This document shows positions 1 through 8,974 of a DNA stretch of 64,000 nt, one piece after another. The notes below the pieces were generated by a model. That model saw only the letters and a list, made by a program, of their open reading frames with translations. It was not told where the DNA came from and searched no databases. The DNA is from Tenacibaculum jejuense. GTDB taxonomy: Bacteria; Bacteroidota; Bacteroidia; Flavobacteriales; Flavobacteriaceae. How positions within the stretch are numbered: position 1 is the first letter of the stretch; every line of letters begins with the position of its first letter. The position numbers and the translations under genes were made by a program. Location of the stretch: the NCBI RefSeq assembly GCF_900198195.1, contig NZ_LT899436.1, positions 3,625,001 to 3,689,000 of the forward strand, read 5' to 3'.

Positions 1-651
1 TTCGTGTGGAGTAAAGTTGCTATCTAAATTTTCTATCTGATCGATTAAATCGATTCGAAAAACTCTAAAGTCATTTCTAAGTCGGCAAAATGCTATTAAA
101 AGCCAGTTTTCATTTGTACTATATAATGCAAAAGGCTCTATTATTCGTTTTGTCAAATTATTTTCTAGAGAATTGTACTTAATTTTAATTAGTTTAAAGT
201 CTGTTATTGCTGTTTGTAATGTAATTAAATTTTTACTTGTTGTTGCTTTTTCTGGATTGTATCTGAACTCTATTCTTTGTTCTAATAATTCTGATTTTTG
301 CTGTTGTTGTTTTCTAAAAACAGACTTTATTTTCGTTATAGCATTCTCATAATTTTCAACTAAAGATTGGTCTTTATTTTTACCTATTAAATAAGCTGCT
401 GTAATTAAAGCGTTGGCTTCTTCTTCAGTAAACATTACTGGAGGCAAATAATATCCTTCTAGAAGCGAATATCCTTTTCCTTCTTCAGTATAAACTGGAA
501 TACCAGAATCTTCGATAGTTCTTATATCCCTATATATAGTTCTAACGCTTACCCCAAATTTTTCAGCCAAATAAGTTGCTGTTACAATTTTCTTTGATTG
601 TAATTGTGTAATAATTGCTGTTAAGCGAGAAATACGCGGCTTATTGTTCAT
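1..651 (-). CDS. HTH/WYL-domain transcriptional regulator (3' end cut by window)
   Basis: Reading from the ATG at 651-649, the minus strand stays open to the window edge (about 217 codons). The first ~60 residues form a winged-helix HTH of the YafY/DeoR type, including the motif KFGVSVRTIYRDI. The middle carries LPPVMFTEEEANAL, typical of the linker before a WYL domain. The last visible part, with IKYNSLENN and RIIEPFALYSTNENW, is the start of the WYL domain, a small-ligand or nucleic-acid-sensing fold. The product should be a cytoplasmic DNA-binding regulator. The start overlaps the 3' end of the next gene (641-651), so the two are probably co-transcribed with this gene second. The target genes cannot be read from the sequence. 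Confidence 0.85.
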   Translation of the reverse strand, partial: MNNKPRISRLTAIITQLQSKKIVTATYLAEKFGVSVRTIYRDIRTIEDSGIPVYTEEGKGYSLLEGYYLPPVMFTEEEANALITAAYLIGKNKDQSLVENYENAITKIKSVFRKQQQQKSELLEQRIEFRYNPEKATTSKNLITLQTAITDFKLIKIKYNSLENNLTKRIIEPFALYSTNENWLLIAFCRLRNDFRVFRIDLIDQIENLDSNFTPHE

Positions 652-1342
652 CAGATAATTCTTCTCTGTCTTTATAAATGTAATTTAATAAGAAAAAAAC
701 AGCTACACCTCCGAAAGAATGCCACAACCAATGTGTTCCCATAGGTAAAATTGGAGTTAAAGTTCCTTTCACTACTAAATTATCTAAAGTTCTAAATGAA
801 ACTGCTACTCCGAATATTAAAAATCCATATAATATGAGTTTAGCATTTTTCCATTTTGTTTTATAAGCATACCAAACAAAAGGAGTTACCACTGCTAAAG
901 CTGTTACTAAATAACCAAATGAAATTCTATACTCATCAGGAAGAGGAATTTTTCTTGGAAAAATTGACAATGCCAAAAAGCCTAATAATAGTAAAATTCT
1001 TTTCCACCATTGTTTTTCAATTTTGCCAATAAAATAAATAATTCCTCCAAGACAAACTACCATAATTGGCAACCAATCTAGAACTAACCAAAACTCATGA
1101 CTTCTTGTACCGTGAAACATTGTTCCTCCAATCCAACTCGCGAAAATTACAGGGATTGCAAATAGAAAAAAAGGATGTTTTTTAGGATTTTTGTAGATCT
1201 TTGAACCAAAATAAATTAAAATACCGATAAATATGAGATTACTAAATGTATTGAAGGGTTCTACTGGTAATCTTCCTTCTATGGTTTCTTGATAAATTGG
1301 TCCGCTGTCATTTGGGAATTTCTGAATAATACTAAATAACAT
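641..1342 (-). CDS. CREST-superfamily (ceramidase-like) membrane protein
   Basis: This 233-aa protein has about seven hydrophobic segments and therefore sits in the inner membrane. The segment GGTMFHGTRSHEFWLVLDWLP followed near the C terminus by GTHWLWHSFGG matches the Ser/His/Asp...HxxxH pattern of the CREST superfamily (alkaline ceramidases, PAQR receptors, Per1), whose members are predicted metal-dependent lipid hydrolases. The substrate is unknown; amide lipids or sphingolipids, which Bacteroidota make, are possible. The gene overlaps the YciO/Sua5 gene upstream by 11 bp and the WYL regulator downstream by 11 bp, so three genes appear to form one transcript. The family call rests on the metal-ligand pattern and topology only. 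Confidence 0.6.
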   Translation of the reverse strand: MLFSIIQKFPNDSGPIYQETIEGRLPVEPFNTFSNLIFIGILIYFGSKIYKNPKKHPFFLFAIPVIFASWIGGTMFHGTRSHEFWLVLDWLPIMVVCLGGIIYFIGKIEKQWWKRILLLLGFLALSIFPRKIPLPDEYRISFGYLVTALAVVTPFVWYAYKTKWKNAKLILYGFLIFGVAVSFRTLDNLVVKGTLTPILPMGTHWLWHSFGGVAVFFLLNYIYKDREELSDEQ

Positions 1343-1952
1343 CTAAGCTTCCTTTTCCTTCTCTTACTACTTCTGGCTCATCTTGTGTTAAATCAATAAC
1401 TGTAGACGCATAATTATCTCCATAACCTCCATCTATAACAACATCAACAATTTGCTGCCATTTTTCGAAGATCAGTTCAGGATCTGTAGTGTATTCAATT
1501 ACTTCATCTTCATCATGAATTGACGTTGAAACAATAGGATTTCCTAATTGTTGCACAATAGCTCGTGCTATATTATTATCTGGCACACGTATACCCACAG
1601 TTTTTCTTTTCTTAAATGCTTTCGGTAAACTTGTACTTCCAGGTAAGATAAAAGTATAAGGCCCTGGTAAGGCTCTCTTTAAAATTTTATAAACTGGTGT
1701 GCTTATTTGCTTAACATAATCTGATAAATGACTCAAATCATTACAAACAAAAGAAAAGTTAGATTTTTCTAATTTCACCCCTTTAATACGAGCAACTTTT
1801 TCCATTGCTTTCATATTGGTAATATCACAACCTAATCCGTAAACTGTGTCCGTAGGATAAATAATTAAACCTCCAGATTGCAATACCTTTACAGCTTTAT
1901 CTATTTCTTTTGGATTCGGATTATCATTATATATTTTTAAAAATTGAGCCAT
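1332..1952 (-). CDS. L-threonylcarbamoyladenylate synthase family protein (YciO/Sua5/YrdC)
   Basis: This 206-aa single YrdC domain carries the nucleotide-binding motif GGLIIYPTDTVYGLGCD, the KGVKLEKSNFSFVC loop and the GIRVPD core. The family condenses threonine, bicarbonate and ATP into threonylcarbamoyl-AMP for the t6A modification of tRNA. Its length and the C-terminal segment STVIDLT...VVREGKG are closest to the YciO branch, whose role in t6A synthesis is less certain than that of TsaC. No Sua5 C-terminal domain is present. It is the first gene of a three-gene minus-strand set with the CREST protein and the WYL regulator. The tRNA-modification role is inferred from family. Confidence 0.85.
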   Translation of the reverse strand: MAQFLKIYNDNPNPKEIDKAVKVLQSGGLIIYPTDTVYGLGCDITNMKAMEKVARIKGVKLEKSNFSFVCNDLSHLSDYVKQISTPVYKILKRALPGPYTFILPGSTSLPKAFKKRKTVGIRVPDNNIARAIVQQLGNPIVSTSIHDEDEVIEYTTDPELIFEKWQQIVDVVIDGGYGDNYASTVIDLTQDEPEVVREGKGSLDVI

Positions 1953-1984
1953 TATAAATTGAACTTTAATATAAAGCTAAAAAG

Positions 1985-2018
1985 AAAACTTCCAACATGT
2001 AATCATATTGGAAGTTTT
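1985..2018 (-). terminator. Rho-independent terminator of the two-component operon
   Basis: An 11-bp perfect stem (1985-1995 with 2008-2018) encloses a 12-nt loop. On the minus strand the stem runs into a T-rich stretch. It lies about 20 bp beyond the stop of the response regulator gene and just before the YciO/Sua5 gene. The flanking A/T runs would also allow function on the plus strand. Confidence 0.75.
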
Positions 2019-2036
2019 TTTTATATTTTTTAGTAG

Positions 2037-2738
2037 TTAAGCTTCGTTATCTATTAGTCTGAAACCTTCTCCATGAATATTTAAAATTTCAACGTTTTCA
2101 TCTAACTTTAAATATTTACGAAGTTTAGCGATGTACACATCCATACTTCTAGACGTAAAATAATTATCGTCTCTCCAAATTTTAGTTAATGCTAATTCTC
2201 TAGGCATTAAATCGTTTTTATGCACTGCTAGCATGCGTAAAAGTTTACTTTCTTTTGGCGATAGTTTTAATGGATCATCTCCATTAAATGATAAATGTCT
2301 TAATTTAGAATTAAACGCAAATCTTCCAATTGTAAACTCAAACTGATCATCGTCTTTTGATTTCTCAGTTTCTTTTCTCTGTAAAATTGCTTTAATTTTA
2401 TGTAATAAAACTTCCGAGTCAAAAGGTTTATTTAAATAATCATCTGCTCCAACTTGATATCCTTTTAAAACATCTTCTTTCATTGTTTTAGCAGTTAAGA
2501 AAATAATTGGCACTTCTTTATTAGTCGCTCGAATATCTTGCGCTAATGAAAAACCATCTTTTCTAGGCATCATTACGTCTAAAATACATAAATCGTATTC
2601 TGAATTTTTAAACATAATCAAACCTTCGATTCCATCTTTAGCATGAGTTACATTGTAATCATTTAATGCTAAGTAATCTTTTAATACTGTTCCAAAATTT
2701 GGATCGTCTTCTACTAATAGAATTTTTCTAGTTCCCAT
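2037..2738 (-). CDS. OmpR-family response regulator (RprY-like)
   Basis: This 233-aa protein has a receiver domain (about residues 4-118) with the acidic pair E10/D11/D12, phospho-acceptor D54 in LDVMMPRKDG, the switch threonine in FLTAK and K104 in KPF. A winged-helix DNA-binding domain fills residues ~132-230, ending in LRKYLKLDENVEILNIHGEGFRL. It lies 14 bp after its partner kinase gene and is followed by a terminator. The pair matches the RprX/RprY type that is widespread in Bacteroidota. Which genes it controls cannot be told from the window. Confidence 0.93.
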   Translation of the reverse strand: MGTRKILLVEDDPNFGTVLKDYLALNDYNVTHAKDGIEGLIMFKNSEYDLCILDVMMPRKDGFSLAQDIRATNKEVPIIFLTAKTMKEDVLKGYQVGADDYLNKPFDSEVLLHKIKAILQRKETEKSKDDDQFEFTIGRFAFNSKLRHLSFNGDDPLKLSPKESKLLRMLAVHKNDLMPRELALTKIWRDDNYFTSRSMDVYIAKLRKYLKLDENVEILNIHGEGFRLIDNEA

Positions 2739-2752
2739 TGTTACCCTTCAAT

Positions 2753-4321
2753 TTATATTAATGGTAGTTTAACTGTAAATGTACTTCCTTTACCTTTCTC
2801 ACTTGCCACATGAACCGTGCCATGGTGGTTGTCGATAATCTCTTTTACATAGGCTAATCCTAGTCCATGCCCTTTCACATTGTGAATGTTACCTTTATGT
2901 TCTCGATAAAATTTATCGAAAATATATTTTTGAGCATTTTTAGTCATACCTATTCCTTCGTCTTTTATTTTAAATATAAAATACTTGTTTGTATTTTCTG
3001 TATATACATCTATTTTGGGAGTTCCTTCTGAATATTTTATTGCATTTTCTAATATATTAACAACTACATTAGTTAAATGAAACTGGTTTCCTAAAACCTC
3101 AGAAGAAATCGCCTTAAAATGTGTATTTATTGTTCCTTGTTTGTCTGATACTAATAAACTAACATGGTCTATTGCTTCTTCTATGATATCTGTAGCTTCA
3201 ACTGCTTCTTTTGTTATTTCAATCTGATTCTTTTCTAACTTCGATATTCTTAATACATTTTCTACCTGACCATGCATTCGTTTATTCTCGTCACGAATCA
3301 TTTTTACATAACGTTTTACTTTTTCTTCATCATTAATAATTTTAGGATTTTTAATAGCATCTAATGCCAAATTTATTGTGGCAATAGGTGTTTTAAATTC
3401 ATGTGTCATGTTATTAATGAAATCTGTTTTTATTTCAGAAATTTTCTTTTGCCTCACTAATTGATACAAAGAAGTAGAAAAAGCCGCTATAACAATACCT
3501 ATAAAAAATAATGATAATAATAGCGCATACATCATGCTTGATAAAAGACTTTGTTTCTCATTTGGAAACGTAACATATAATTTATAATTACTGTTTCCAC
3601 TATCGTCTTCTAACAACGGATAGAAATAACTATTTTCTTCATCTATTTTAAAGTAACCAGATTTTATTTTTGTAGCCAAACCACCTTCATATACACCAAA
3701 TTTAAATTCTTGATCTATATTTCTTTTGCCTAATTCGTCTCTAAGAGTATTATTTAACTCTCTGTTACTTATTCTTTTATGAATAGGCATGTGCTTCTGA
3801 TTTTGACTAAACAAATACTCAACTTGCTTTTTTTGCCAACTAGGATATTTTAAAAGTCTTGAATATTTATTTTCATCTGTGTAACTTTTAAAATCTCCAT
3901 TATCAGAGCTATAAGTAATGGTTTGTGAAAAATCTTCCTTTCCTGAAAACCTCTTGATGATTATTGTATCACTATTTACAAAATCAACGGGGATCTTAAA
4001 GTTTTCTTCTAGAATTGTAGCTCCGAATGTAAATTTTTTCTTCGCTACAGTATCTATTTGTTGGAATAGGTAATTTTTAAGCTCAGCTGTGCTTATAGAT
4101 TCACTATTTTCAAAGACCTTTTTATGTTTATCAACAAATTCATTATACTCTCTTTCCTTTATTCTTTCGGATGTTTTTGCCAGAGCTATCTTCACATTAT
4201 CTTCAAACTCCGAACGTTTGCTCTTTACGGCATTTTTAACCCAATATAACTGAACTGCAATTATTCCTGTTAAGGAAATACTCATGAGCAGTACAATTAG
4301 AATAAAAATTCTTTTTCCCAT
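2753..4321 (-). CDS. Sensor histidine kinase (RprX-like)
   Basis: This 522-aa membrane kinase has TM1 at about residues 4-26, a ~235-aa periplasmic sensor region with no recognised domain, and TM2 at ~263-285. The cytoplasmic part holds HisKA, with the phospho-acceptor His in NNMTHEFKTPIATI, and then HATPase_c, with the N box NILENAIKYS, the G1 box DEGIGM and the G2 box GHGLGLAYVK. It should autophosphorylate and pass phosphate to the response regulator encoded 14 bp downstream. The 117 bp upstream (4322-4438) separate it from coaE and probably hold its own promoter. The stimulus is unknown. Confidence 0.93.
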   Translation of the reverse strand: MGKRIFILIVLLMSISLTGIIAVQLYWVKNAVKSKRSEFEDNVKIALAKTSERIKEREYNEFVDKHKKVFENSESISTAELKNYLFQQIDTVAKKKFTFGATILEENFKIPVDFVNSDTIIIKRFSGKEDFSQTITYSSDNGDFKSYTDENKYSRLLKYPSWQKKQVEYLFSQNQKHMPIHKRISNRELNNTLRDELGKRNIDQEFKFGVYEGGLATKIKSGYFKIDEENSYFYPLLEDDSGNSNYKLYVTFPNEKQSLLSSMMYALLLSLFFIGIVIAAFSTSLYQLVRQKKISEIKTDFINNMTHEFKTPIATINLALDAIKNPKIINDEEKVKRYVKMIRDENKRMHGQVENVLRISKLEKNQIEITKEAVEATDIIEEAIDHVSLLVSDKQGTINTHFKAISSEVLGNQFHLTNVVVNILENAIKYSEGTPKIDVYTENTNKYFIFKIKDEGIGMTKNAQKYIFDKFYREHKGNIHNVKGHGLGLAYVKEIIDNHHGTVHVASEKGKGSTFTVKLPLI

Positions 4322-4438
4322 CGATCAAAAATAAACTAATAAGCTAAAGCTCAATTGCTTTTAACTTAGATTAACAAAGATAATATGTTTTTAAGAGAAT
4401 TTTAAGAAATATGTTAAGATATCAATAATTAATTAAAA

Positions 4439-5020
4439 TTATTGTGTTAATTTATTGTGAATACTACTCACTATAACCTCAACATCACTCAAATTAGTGT
4501 TAATAATCAGATAATGAGATTGTATCGTTTTTTTAGTGTCTGACCATTGATTTTTTACTCGATTTAAGACTGATTCTCTAGATACCTGATCTCTTTCCAT
4601 AACACGTTGTATTCTAATTTCTTCAGGAGCAGAAACCATAATTATTTTTTCGCACAGAACATGACTATTATTTTCAAACAGTATCGCATTTTCATATAAA
4701 ATATAATCCTTGTCAGAATGCATACGAATGTAGTTTTCTAAATGTTTATGAACTTCTGGATGAACTATAGTATTTAACAACTTCAATTTTGTTTTATCTT
4801 CAAAAACTATTTTTGCTAAAAAAGGTCTATTCAACCCATTTGAGTTATAGGCTTCTTCTGAAAACTCTTGAATTATTTGTTTTCTAATGTTCTCATTCGT
4901 ATTCATCAACTTTTTAGCTTCATCATCTGCATGATAAATTTGAACATTTTCATATTGTGAAAACATCTTAGAAACTGTAGTTTTTCCACTACCAATTCCT
5001 CCTGTAATACCAACTAACAT
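4439..5020 (-). CDS. coaE: Dephospho-CoA kinase
   Basis: CoaE phosphorylates the 3'-hydroxyl of dephospho-CoA, the last step of coenzyme A synthesis. The 193-aa length is standard. The N terminus MLVGITGGIGSGKTTVSKMF contains the P-loop, HADDEAKKLM is the substrate-binding part, and the lid region shows IMVSAPEEIRIQRVMERD. It lies 4 bp after the YbbR gene in the conserved flavobacterial order nusB, DUF1573, yajC, ybbR, coaE. Confidence 0.95.
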   Translation of the reverse strand: MLVGITGGIGSGKTTVSKMFSQYENVQIYHADDEAKKLMNTNENIRKQIIQEFSEEAYNSNGLNRPFLAKIVFEDKTKLKLLNTIVHPEVHKHLENYIRMHSDKDYILYENAILFENNSHVLCEKIIMVSAPEEIRIQRVMERDQVSRESVLNRVKNQWSDTKKTIQSHYLIINTNLSDVEVIVSSIHNKLTQ

Positions 5021-5024
5021 TGTC

Positions 5025-5960
5025 TTATTTTTGAATTAAAAAATCTATTCTTTGAGGTGAAATTCTTATGGAAGAAATTAATTCTGGTTTTCTTTTAATT
5101 TCAGGCATTAAATAAGAAAGATCATCGTTAATTGTTTTTCGATAATCACAAACAACTTCAAAAAGATCTTCAGTTATTTTTTGATAGTTTTTAAGCCCAA
5201 CTTTATAGATCACCTTTACTTTCTTTGGGAAAGTACTTAATTTTAATCGATTAGGAATACCTATAATCTTTATTGGTATTTCGAAAGTACCTTCGGTAAA
5301 TTTATCTACCAGAATATTAGCTTTAATTTTATTTAACTTCATTTTTATTCCTGTAGAACCTTCTGGAACTAATAAATCTAGTGATAAATCTACATCTTCA
5401 CTTATCTCTTGAAGTGTTATAGTGTTTGTTTTTATTACATTAATCTTTGCTAATTGCAATTCGGGGCCTGAGACCAAAACACTATCTTGACTTAAATTTA
5501 TTTCTTCTAATCCATATCCTAGTTTATAATTCAGATTTAAATCAGATTGAATTGGCACTTTTTTACTACCTAATGTTCCTAATTTAAAATGAATAGAATC
5601 TCTGTTCACTTTCTCTAAACTTAGACCTGAATTTAATCTTTTTTGAATTTCTTCTTGTTGATTGGCAGTAAGCAAAAAGAAATCGTTTGTGTTCTTTCTT
5701 ACTATCTTTTTTAACGATAATATTATTTTTTTTGAAGAGAAATTAGCAGCCAAAAGATTAAATCCATTACCCTTTACTGTTACTGAAATTTTCTTTAGTG
5801 GTTCTTCTTGAAGTATTTTATTTTGAGGTAAATCGGTATACTCAACTCTATAAACAATTTTAGACGTATATGTTTTTGATAAATTAATTAACATCCACAT
5901 TAAAAATGAAGCCGTTAGAAATCCAAAGAAAATTTTAGGTATTTGTAATGTTTTAGCCAA
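5025..5960 (-). CDS. YbbR-domain membrane-anchored protein (CdaR-like)
   Basis: This 311-aa protein has one N-terminal membrane anchor (about residues 10-29) and an extracytoplasmic beta-rich region with repeated YbbR-like segments such as VEYTDLPQNKILQEEPLKK and VPIQSDLNLNYKLGYGLEE. In Firmicutes, YbbR/CdaR modulates the diadenylate cyclase CdaA. No cyclase gene is adjacent here, so that role is not supported locally. It sits between yajC and coaE, with a hairpin terminator just before its start. Confidence 0.8.
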   Translation of the reverse strand: MAKTLQIPKIFFGFLTASFLMWMLINLSKTYTSKIVYRVEYTDLPQNKILQEEPLKKISVTVKGNGFNLLAANFSSKKIILSLKKIVRKNTNDFFLLTANQQEEIQKRLNSGLSLEKVNRDSIHFKLGTLGSKKVPIQSDLNLNYKLGYGLEEINLSQDSVLVSGPELQLAKINVIKTNTITLQEISEDVDLSLDLLVPEGSTGIKMKLNKIKANILVDKFTEGTFEIPIKIIGIPNRLKLSTFPKKVKVIYKVGLKNYQKITEDLFEVVCDYRKTINDDLSYLMPEIKRKPELISSIRISPQRIDFLIQK

Positions 5961-5993
5961 TAGTCTTTTATTGCAATCTAATTAAAAACAAAA

Positions 5994-6014
5994 TGGTGAG
6001 CAAAAAGCTCACCA
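5994..6014 (-). terminator. Terminator between yajC and the YbbR gene
   Basis: A perfect 8-bp stem (5994-6001 with 6007-6014) with a 5-nt loop is followed on the minus strand by a T-rich tail. It lies 27 bp past the yajC stop and 34 bp before the YbbR start. Part of the transcription of the block probably stops here, so YbbR and coaE may depend on read-through or on another promoter. Confidence 0.65.
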
Positions 6015-6040
6015 AATTTTTTATCCTGAAATTATTTAAT

Positions 6041-6352
6041 TTACTTGCTTTCTGAATATTTCTTAGTTAACTCCATAGAAATTGCTGCTCTTTCAAATCT
6101 GATTTTACCTGCACCAGTCTCTATAACTACTGTATTATTGGTATCATTAACTTCTACAATTCTTCCATGAATACCACTAGTGGTAACCACATTAATACCT
6201 TTTTTAATCTCAGATCTAAATTGTTTTTCTTTCTTTTGCTTTGCCATTTGTGGACGAATCATAAAGAAATAAAAAACAGCTATAAAAGCAACTAGCATCA
6301 ACATATTCATCATACCTGGTTCAGATGCTTGTAAAAAAATCATTTGAAACAT
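6041..6352 (-). CDS. yajC: Preprotein translocase subunit YajC
   Basis: This 103-aa protein has one N-terminal transmembrane helix (about residues 15-35), the family signature FYFFMIRPQMAKQKKEK and the cytoplasmic segment VVTTSGIHGRIVEVND. YajC associates with SecDF at the inner-membrane Sec translocase. It starts 1 bp after the DUF1573 gene ends, so the two are translationally close. Confidence 0.95.
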   Translation of the reverse strand: MFQMIFLQASEPGMMNMLMLVAFIAVFYFFMIRPQMAKQKKEKQFRSEIKKGINVVTTSGIHGRIVEVNDTNNTVVIETGAGKIRFERAAISMELTKKYSESK

Positions 6353-6353
6353 A

Positions 6354-6818
6354 TTATGCTTTCTTTTTAGGTGTTACCATTCCAGAAATCTTTACTTCTT
6401 CTCTACCTTTTACAGTATTTGTGTATAAAGTAACTGTTTTACTTTGTTTATTTGGTTTCCCAGAAGTATTAAACTTCACTTGAACTTCACTAGTTTGACC
6501 TGGTTTTATTGGTTCTTTTGGCCAAGTAGGAACTGTACAACCACAAGAAGCTTTTGCATCTGTGATCACTAAATCAGATTTTCCAGTATTTGTTACTTTG
6601 AAAGATGTTTCAACTACGAATCCTTCATCTACAACTCCAAAATCGTGTATTTCTCTATCAAAAACTACTTCAGGAGCACCTACTTTGATCTCTTTATCTC
6701 TTTTTTGTGCTTGCTCTACATTAGTAAGATTTACTTTAGAGGCAGCATTACCTTCCTTACAAGATACTAACACAACTGATAATAAAACAGCTGATAATGT
6801 TATTATTGCTTTTCTCAT
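6354..6818 (-). CDS. DUF1573-domain lipoprotein
   Basis: This 154-aa protein has a lipoprotein signal with the lipobox ending at VLVSCKEG. The mature part has one DUF1573 domain (about residues 52-150): FDREIHDFGVVDEGFVVET, then the paired cysteines in ASCGCTVPTWPKEPIKPG, and VKFNTSGKPNKQSKTV. This Ig-like ASH/MSP-type fold is common in Bacteroidota envelopes, but its function is not established. It lies in the nusB-yajC block, a placement often seen in this class. Confidence 0.88.
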   Translation of the reverse strand: MRKAIITLSAVLLSVVLVSCKEGNAASKVNLTNVEQAQKRDKEIKVGAPEVVFDREIHDFGVVDEGFVVETSFKVTNTGKSDLVITDAKASCGCTVPTWPKEPIKPGQTSEVQVKFNTSGKPNKQSKTVTLYTNTVKGREEVKISGMVTPKKKA

Positions 6819-6859
6819 TGTTTATAAATTTATTGGTTAAAAATAATTAATTAAAATAG

Positions 6860-7798
6860 CTATAGCAAACCTCTACCTATTTTTACCATCTTATTATTTT
6901 CTTGATAATCTTTTGATAGTTTATCTAAAACTCCATTAATAAAATATCCACTTTTACTTGTAGAGTAATCTTTAGCTAACTCAATATATTCATTTATAGT
7001 TACTCTACTTGGTATTGAAGAAAAATGTAAAAATTCTGTAATTGCCATTTTTATTAAAATCATGTCAATATCAGCAATTCTATCAGTTTCCCAATTAGGA
7101 GTTTTCTCCTTAATATCATCATCGTACTTATGTTGATTAAGCACTACTTTCTTGAATAAATCAGAAGTAAATCTTTTATCTTCTTCATCTTTATAAAGAT
7201 TACCTAAAACAAAAGGAGAAGAACTTTTTTGTTTATTTAAAGTTTTCACTACCCATGTATTCACAAAAGGAATATCATCAACCCAAGAAATCATTTCATC
7301 TTCAAAATAATCTGCTAGTTTTTCATTTGGAGCAATAATTTCCTTAAAAAACGTGATAATAAAATTCTTTTCAGTATTATATGAGCTGTCATCTGAAGTC
7401 ATATATTCTTTGTAAAAATCGCTTTTATTTAGTTCTTCCCAAACGATTTTAACGTACTCATCATCTAAATCCCAGTTGTCTAATTTATTTAACTCCACAT
7501 ATCCTTCTAAGCTCACACTGTCTTTTATTTGATTTAAAAGTGTGTTATCTATAAATCTGGTATTTGGATTTAAATCTTCTTTTGTTGCTAAGATTTTCTT
7601 TTTTGAAAGCTCAATTTTTTTATGAGCCAATTTTTGTACTTCAAGAAGCAATTGAAAATTCAAAACATATAGATCAAACATCTTTTGAATACTAAATTTT
7701 AAGAACTTCTCTTCTTTAACAAGATCGGTATTGTGTGATTGCTGCATTGCATATACAGACTGCATCACCTTTAAACGAATATGTCTTCTGTTTATCAT
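6860..7798 (-). CDS. nusB: Transcription antitermination factor NusB (long Bacteroidota form)
   Basis: The start was set at the ATG at 7798-7796, giving a 312-aa product beginning MINRRHIRLKVMQSVYAM. An upstream in-frame TTG at 7849 overlaps a terminator hairpin and was rejected. The C-terminal ~130 residues are the NusB helical domain, including the segment DMILIKMAITEFLHF and the end NEYIELAKDYSTSKSGYFIN. About 170 extra N-terminal residues are typical of Bacteroidota NusB, compared with ~140 in E. coli. NusB binds boxA RNA with NusE (ribosomal protein S10) for rRNA antitermination. It leads the block nusB-DUF1573-yajC. Confidence 0.93.
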   Translation of the reverse strand: MINRRHIRLKVMQSVYAMQQSHNTDLVKEEKFLKFSIQKMFDLYVLNFQLLLEVQKLAHKKIELSKKKILATKEDLNPNTRFIDNTLLNQIKDSVSLEGYVELNKLDNWDLDDEYVKIVWEELNKSDFYKEYMTSDDSSYNTEKNFIITFFKEIIAPNEKLADYFEDEMISWVDDIPFVNTWVVKTLNKQKSSSPFVLGNLYKDEEDKRFTSDLFKKVVLNQHKYDDDIKEKTPNWETDRIADIDMILIKMAITEFLHFSSIPSRVTINEYIELAKDYSTSKSGYFINGVLDKLSKDYQENNKMVKIGRGLL

Positions 7799-7819
7799 TA
7801 AATTGAGGACTTTAAAAAA

Positions 7820-7843
7820 GGCGATAGAATTTTTTCTATCGCC
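7820..7843 (-). terminator. Terminator of leucine dehydrogenase gene
   Basis: A perfect 10-bp GC-containing stem (7820-7829 with 7834-7843) has a 4-nt loop and is followed on the minus strand by six T residues. It lies 30 bp beyond the dehydrogenase stop and just upstream of the chosen nusB start, so nusB must have its own promoter in the remaining ~20 bp or be expressed by read-through. Confidence 0.85.
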
Positions 7844-7873
7844 CTGCAAAAATAAAACTTTTATCGACTTACC

Positions 7874-8974
7874 TTAGCTATTTTGTTCTTTTTTACGTGC
7901 ATCAATTCTTCCTTGTGCAATATTAAAAGCTGCTTGGTGAGTTGTAATATTTTCTTTCTCCGCTAATTCAAATATCTCTAGCGTAGTATTATATATATTT
8001 TCTGTTCTTTTCTTACTTTCTTCTTTACCATAGCCTGCTACTTCAGCATAAACATTGATAATTCCTCCTGCATTGATTAAGAAATCTGGAGCATAAGCTA
8101 TTCCTTTTTCTTGCAACATTTTACCATGTTTTAACTCATTTGCTAACTGATTGTTGGCTGCCCCAGCTATTACTTTAGCGTTTAATTGTGAAATACTATT
8201 ATCGTTAACTGTAGCTCCTAAAGCACATGGCGCATAGATATCAAGGTCTAAACCGTAAATATCATTCCCTAAAACAACATTTGCATTATATTTTTTACTC
8301 AATTCTTCTAATCTAGCCTCATTAATATCATTTAAGATAACTTGAGCACCTTCATCAGTAATATGCTTTACTAAAGTTTCACCTACATGACCAACACCTT
8401 GTACTAAAACTTTCTTTCCTTCTAAATTATCTGTTCCAAATTTATATTTAGCTGCAGCTTTCATTCCCATGTAAACACCGTAAGCAGTCACAGGAGAAGG
8501 ATTTCCTGATCCTCCAATAGCTTCAGAAACACCAGTTACATGTGGAGTTACTTCGCGAATAACATCCATATCTCTAGTTTCCATACCAACATCTTCAGCA
8601 GTAATATATCTTCCACTTAAAGAGTTTACAAACTCTCCGAATTTACGCATTAAAGCATCATTCTTTTGAGTTTTAGCATCTCCGATAATTACAGCCTTAC
8701 CTCCACCTAAATTTAAACCAGTGATAGCGGACTTATAAGTCATACCTCTTGATAAACGTAATACATCGTTTAAAGCTTCCCACTCTGTTTTATATTGCCA
8801 CATTCTTGTACCTCCAAGTGCCGGACCTAAAGTTGTATTGTGTATACCAATAATTGCTTTTAAACCTGTATCTTCGTCGTTGCAAAAAACAACTTGTTCG
8901 TGACCGTCAAAAGATAACTGTCCGAAAACAGGATCGTTTTTAAGGTCTTTAGTATCAATAATTTCAGACATCAT
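7874..8974 (-). CDS. Leucine dehydrogenase (Glu/Leu/Phe/Val dehydrogenase family)
   Basis: This 366-aa cytoplasmic enzyme carries out NAD-dependent oxidative deamination of branched-chain amino acids. The N-terminal substrate domain has GPALGGTRMW and the glycine-rich GLNLGGGKAVI with the catalytic lysine, followed by ITAEDVGM. The NAD domain has VQGVGHVGETLV. The C-terminal segment GGIINVYAEVAGY also fits leucine dehydrogenase of ~364 residues. Two adjacent ATGs begin the frame and either could be used. The product feeds branched-chain oxo acids, important for the iso-fatty acids of flavobacteria. It diverges from an ABC transporter gene across a region containing a perfect palindrome. Confidence 0.93.
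   Translation of the reverse strand: MMSEIIDTKDLKNDPVFGQLSFDGHEQVVFCNDEDTGLKAIIGIHNTTLGPALGGTRMWQYKTEWEALNDVLRLSRGMTYKSAITGLNLGGGKAVIIGDAKTQKNDALMRKFGEFVNSLSGRYITAEDVGMETRDMDVIREVTPHVTGVSEAIGGSGNPSPVTAYGVYMGMKAAAKYKFGTDNLEGKKVLVQGVGHVGETLVKHITDEGAQVILNDINEARLEELSKKYNANVVLGNDIYGLDLDIYAPCALGATVNDNSISQLNAKVIAGAANNQLANELKHGKMLQEKGIAYAPDFLINAGGIINVYAEVAGYGKEESKKRTENIYNTTLEIFELAEKENITTHQAAFNIAQGRIDARKKEQNS

Noticed and set aside
6562..6840. Plus-strand frame antisense to the DUF1573 lipoprotein gene
   Set aside because: It lies entirely opposite a well-supported gene, and its product shows no family features.
7799..7849. N-terminal extension of NusB from a TTG at 7849
   Set aside because: The extension would be encoded by a clear terminator hairpin of the upstream gene, and the ATG at 7798 gives the standard N terminus.
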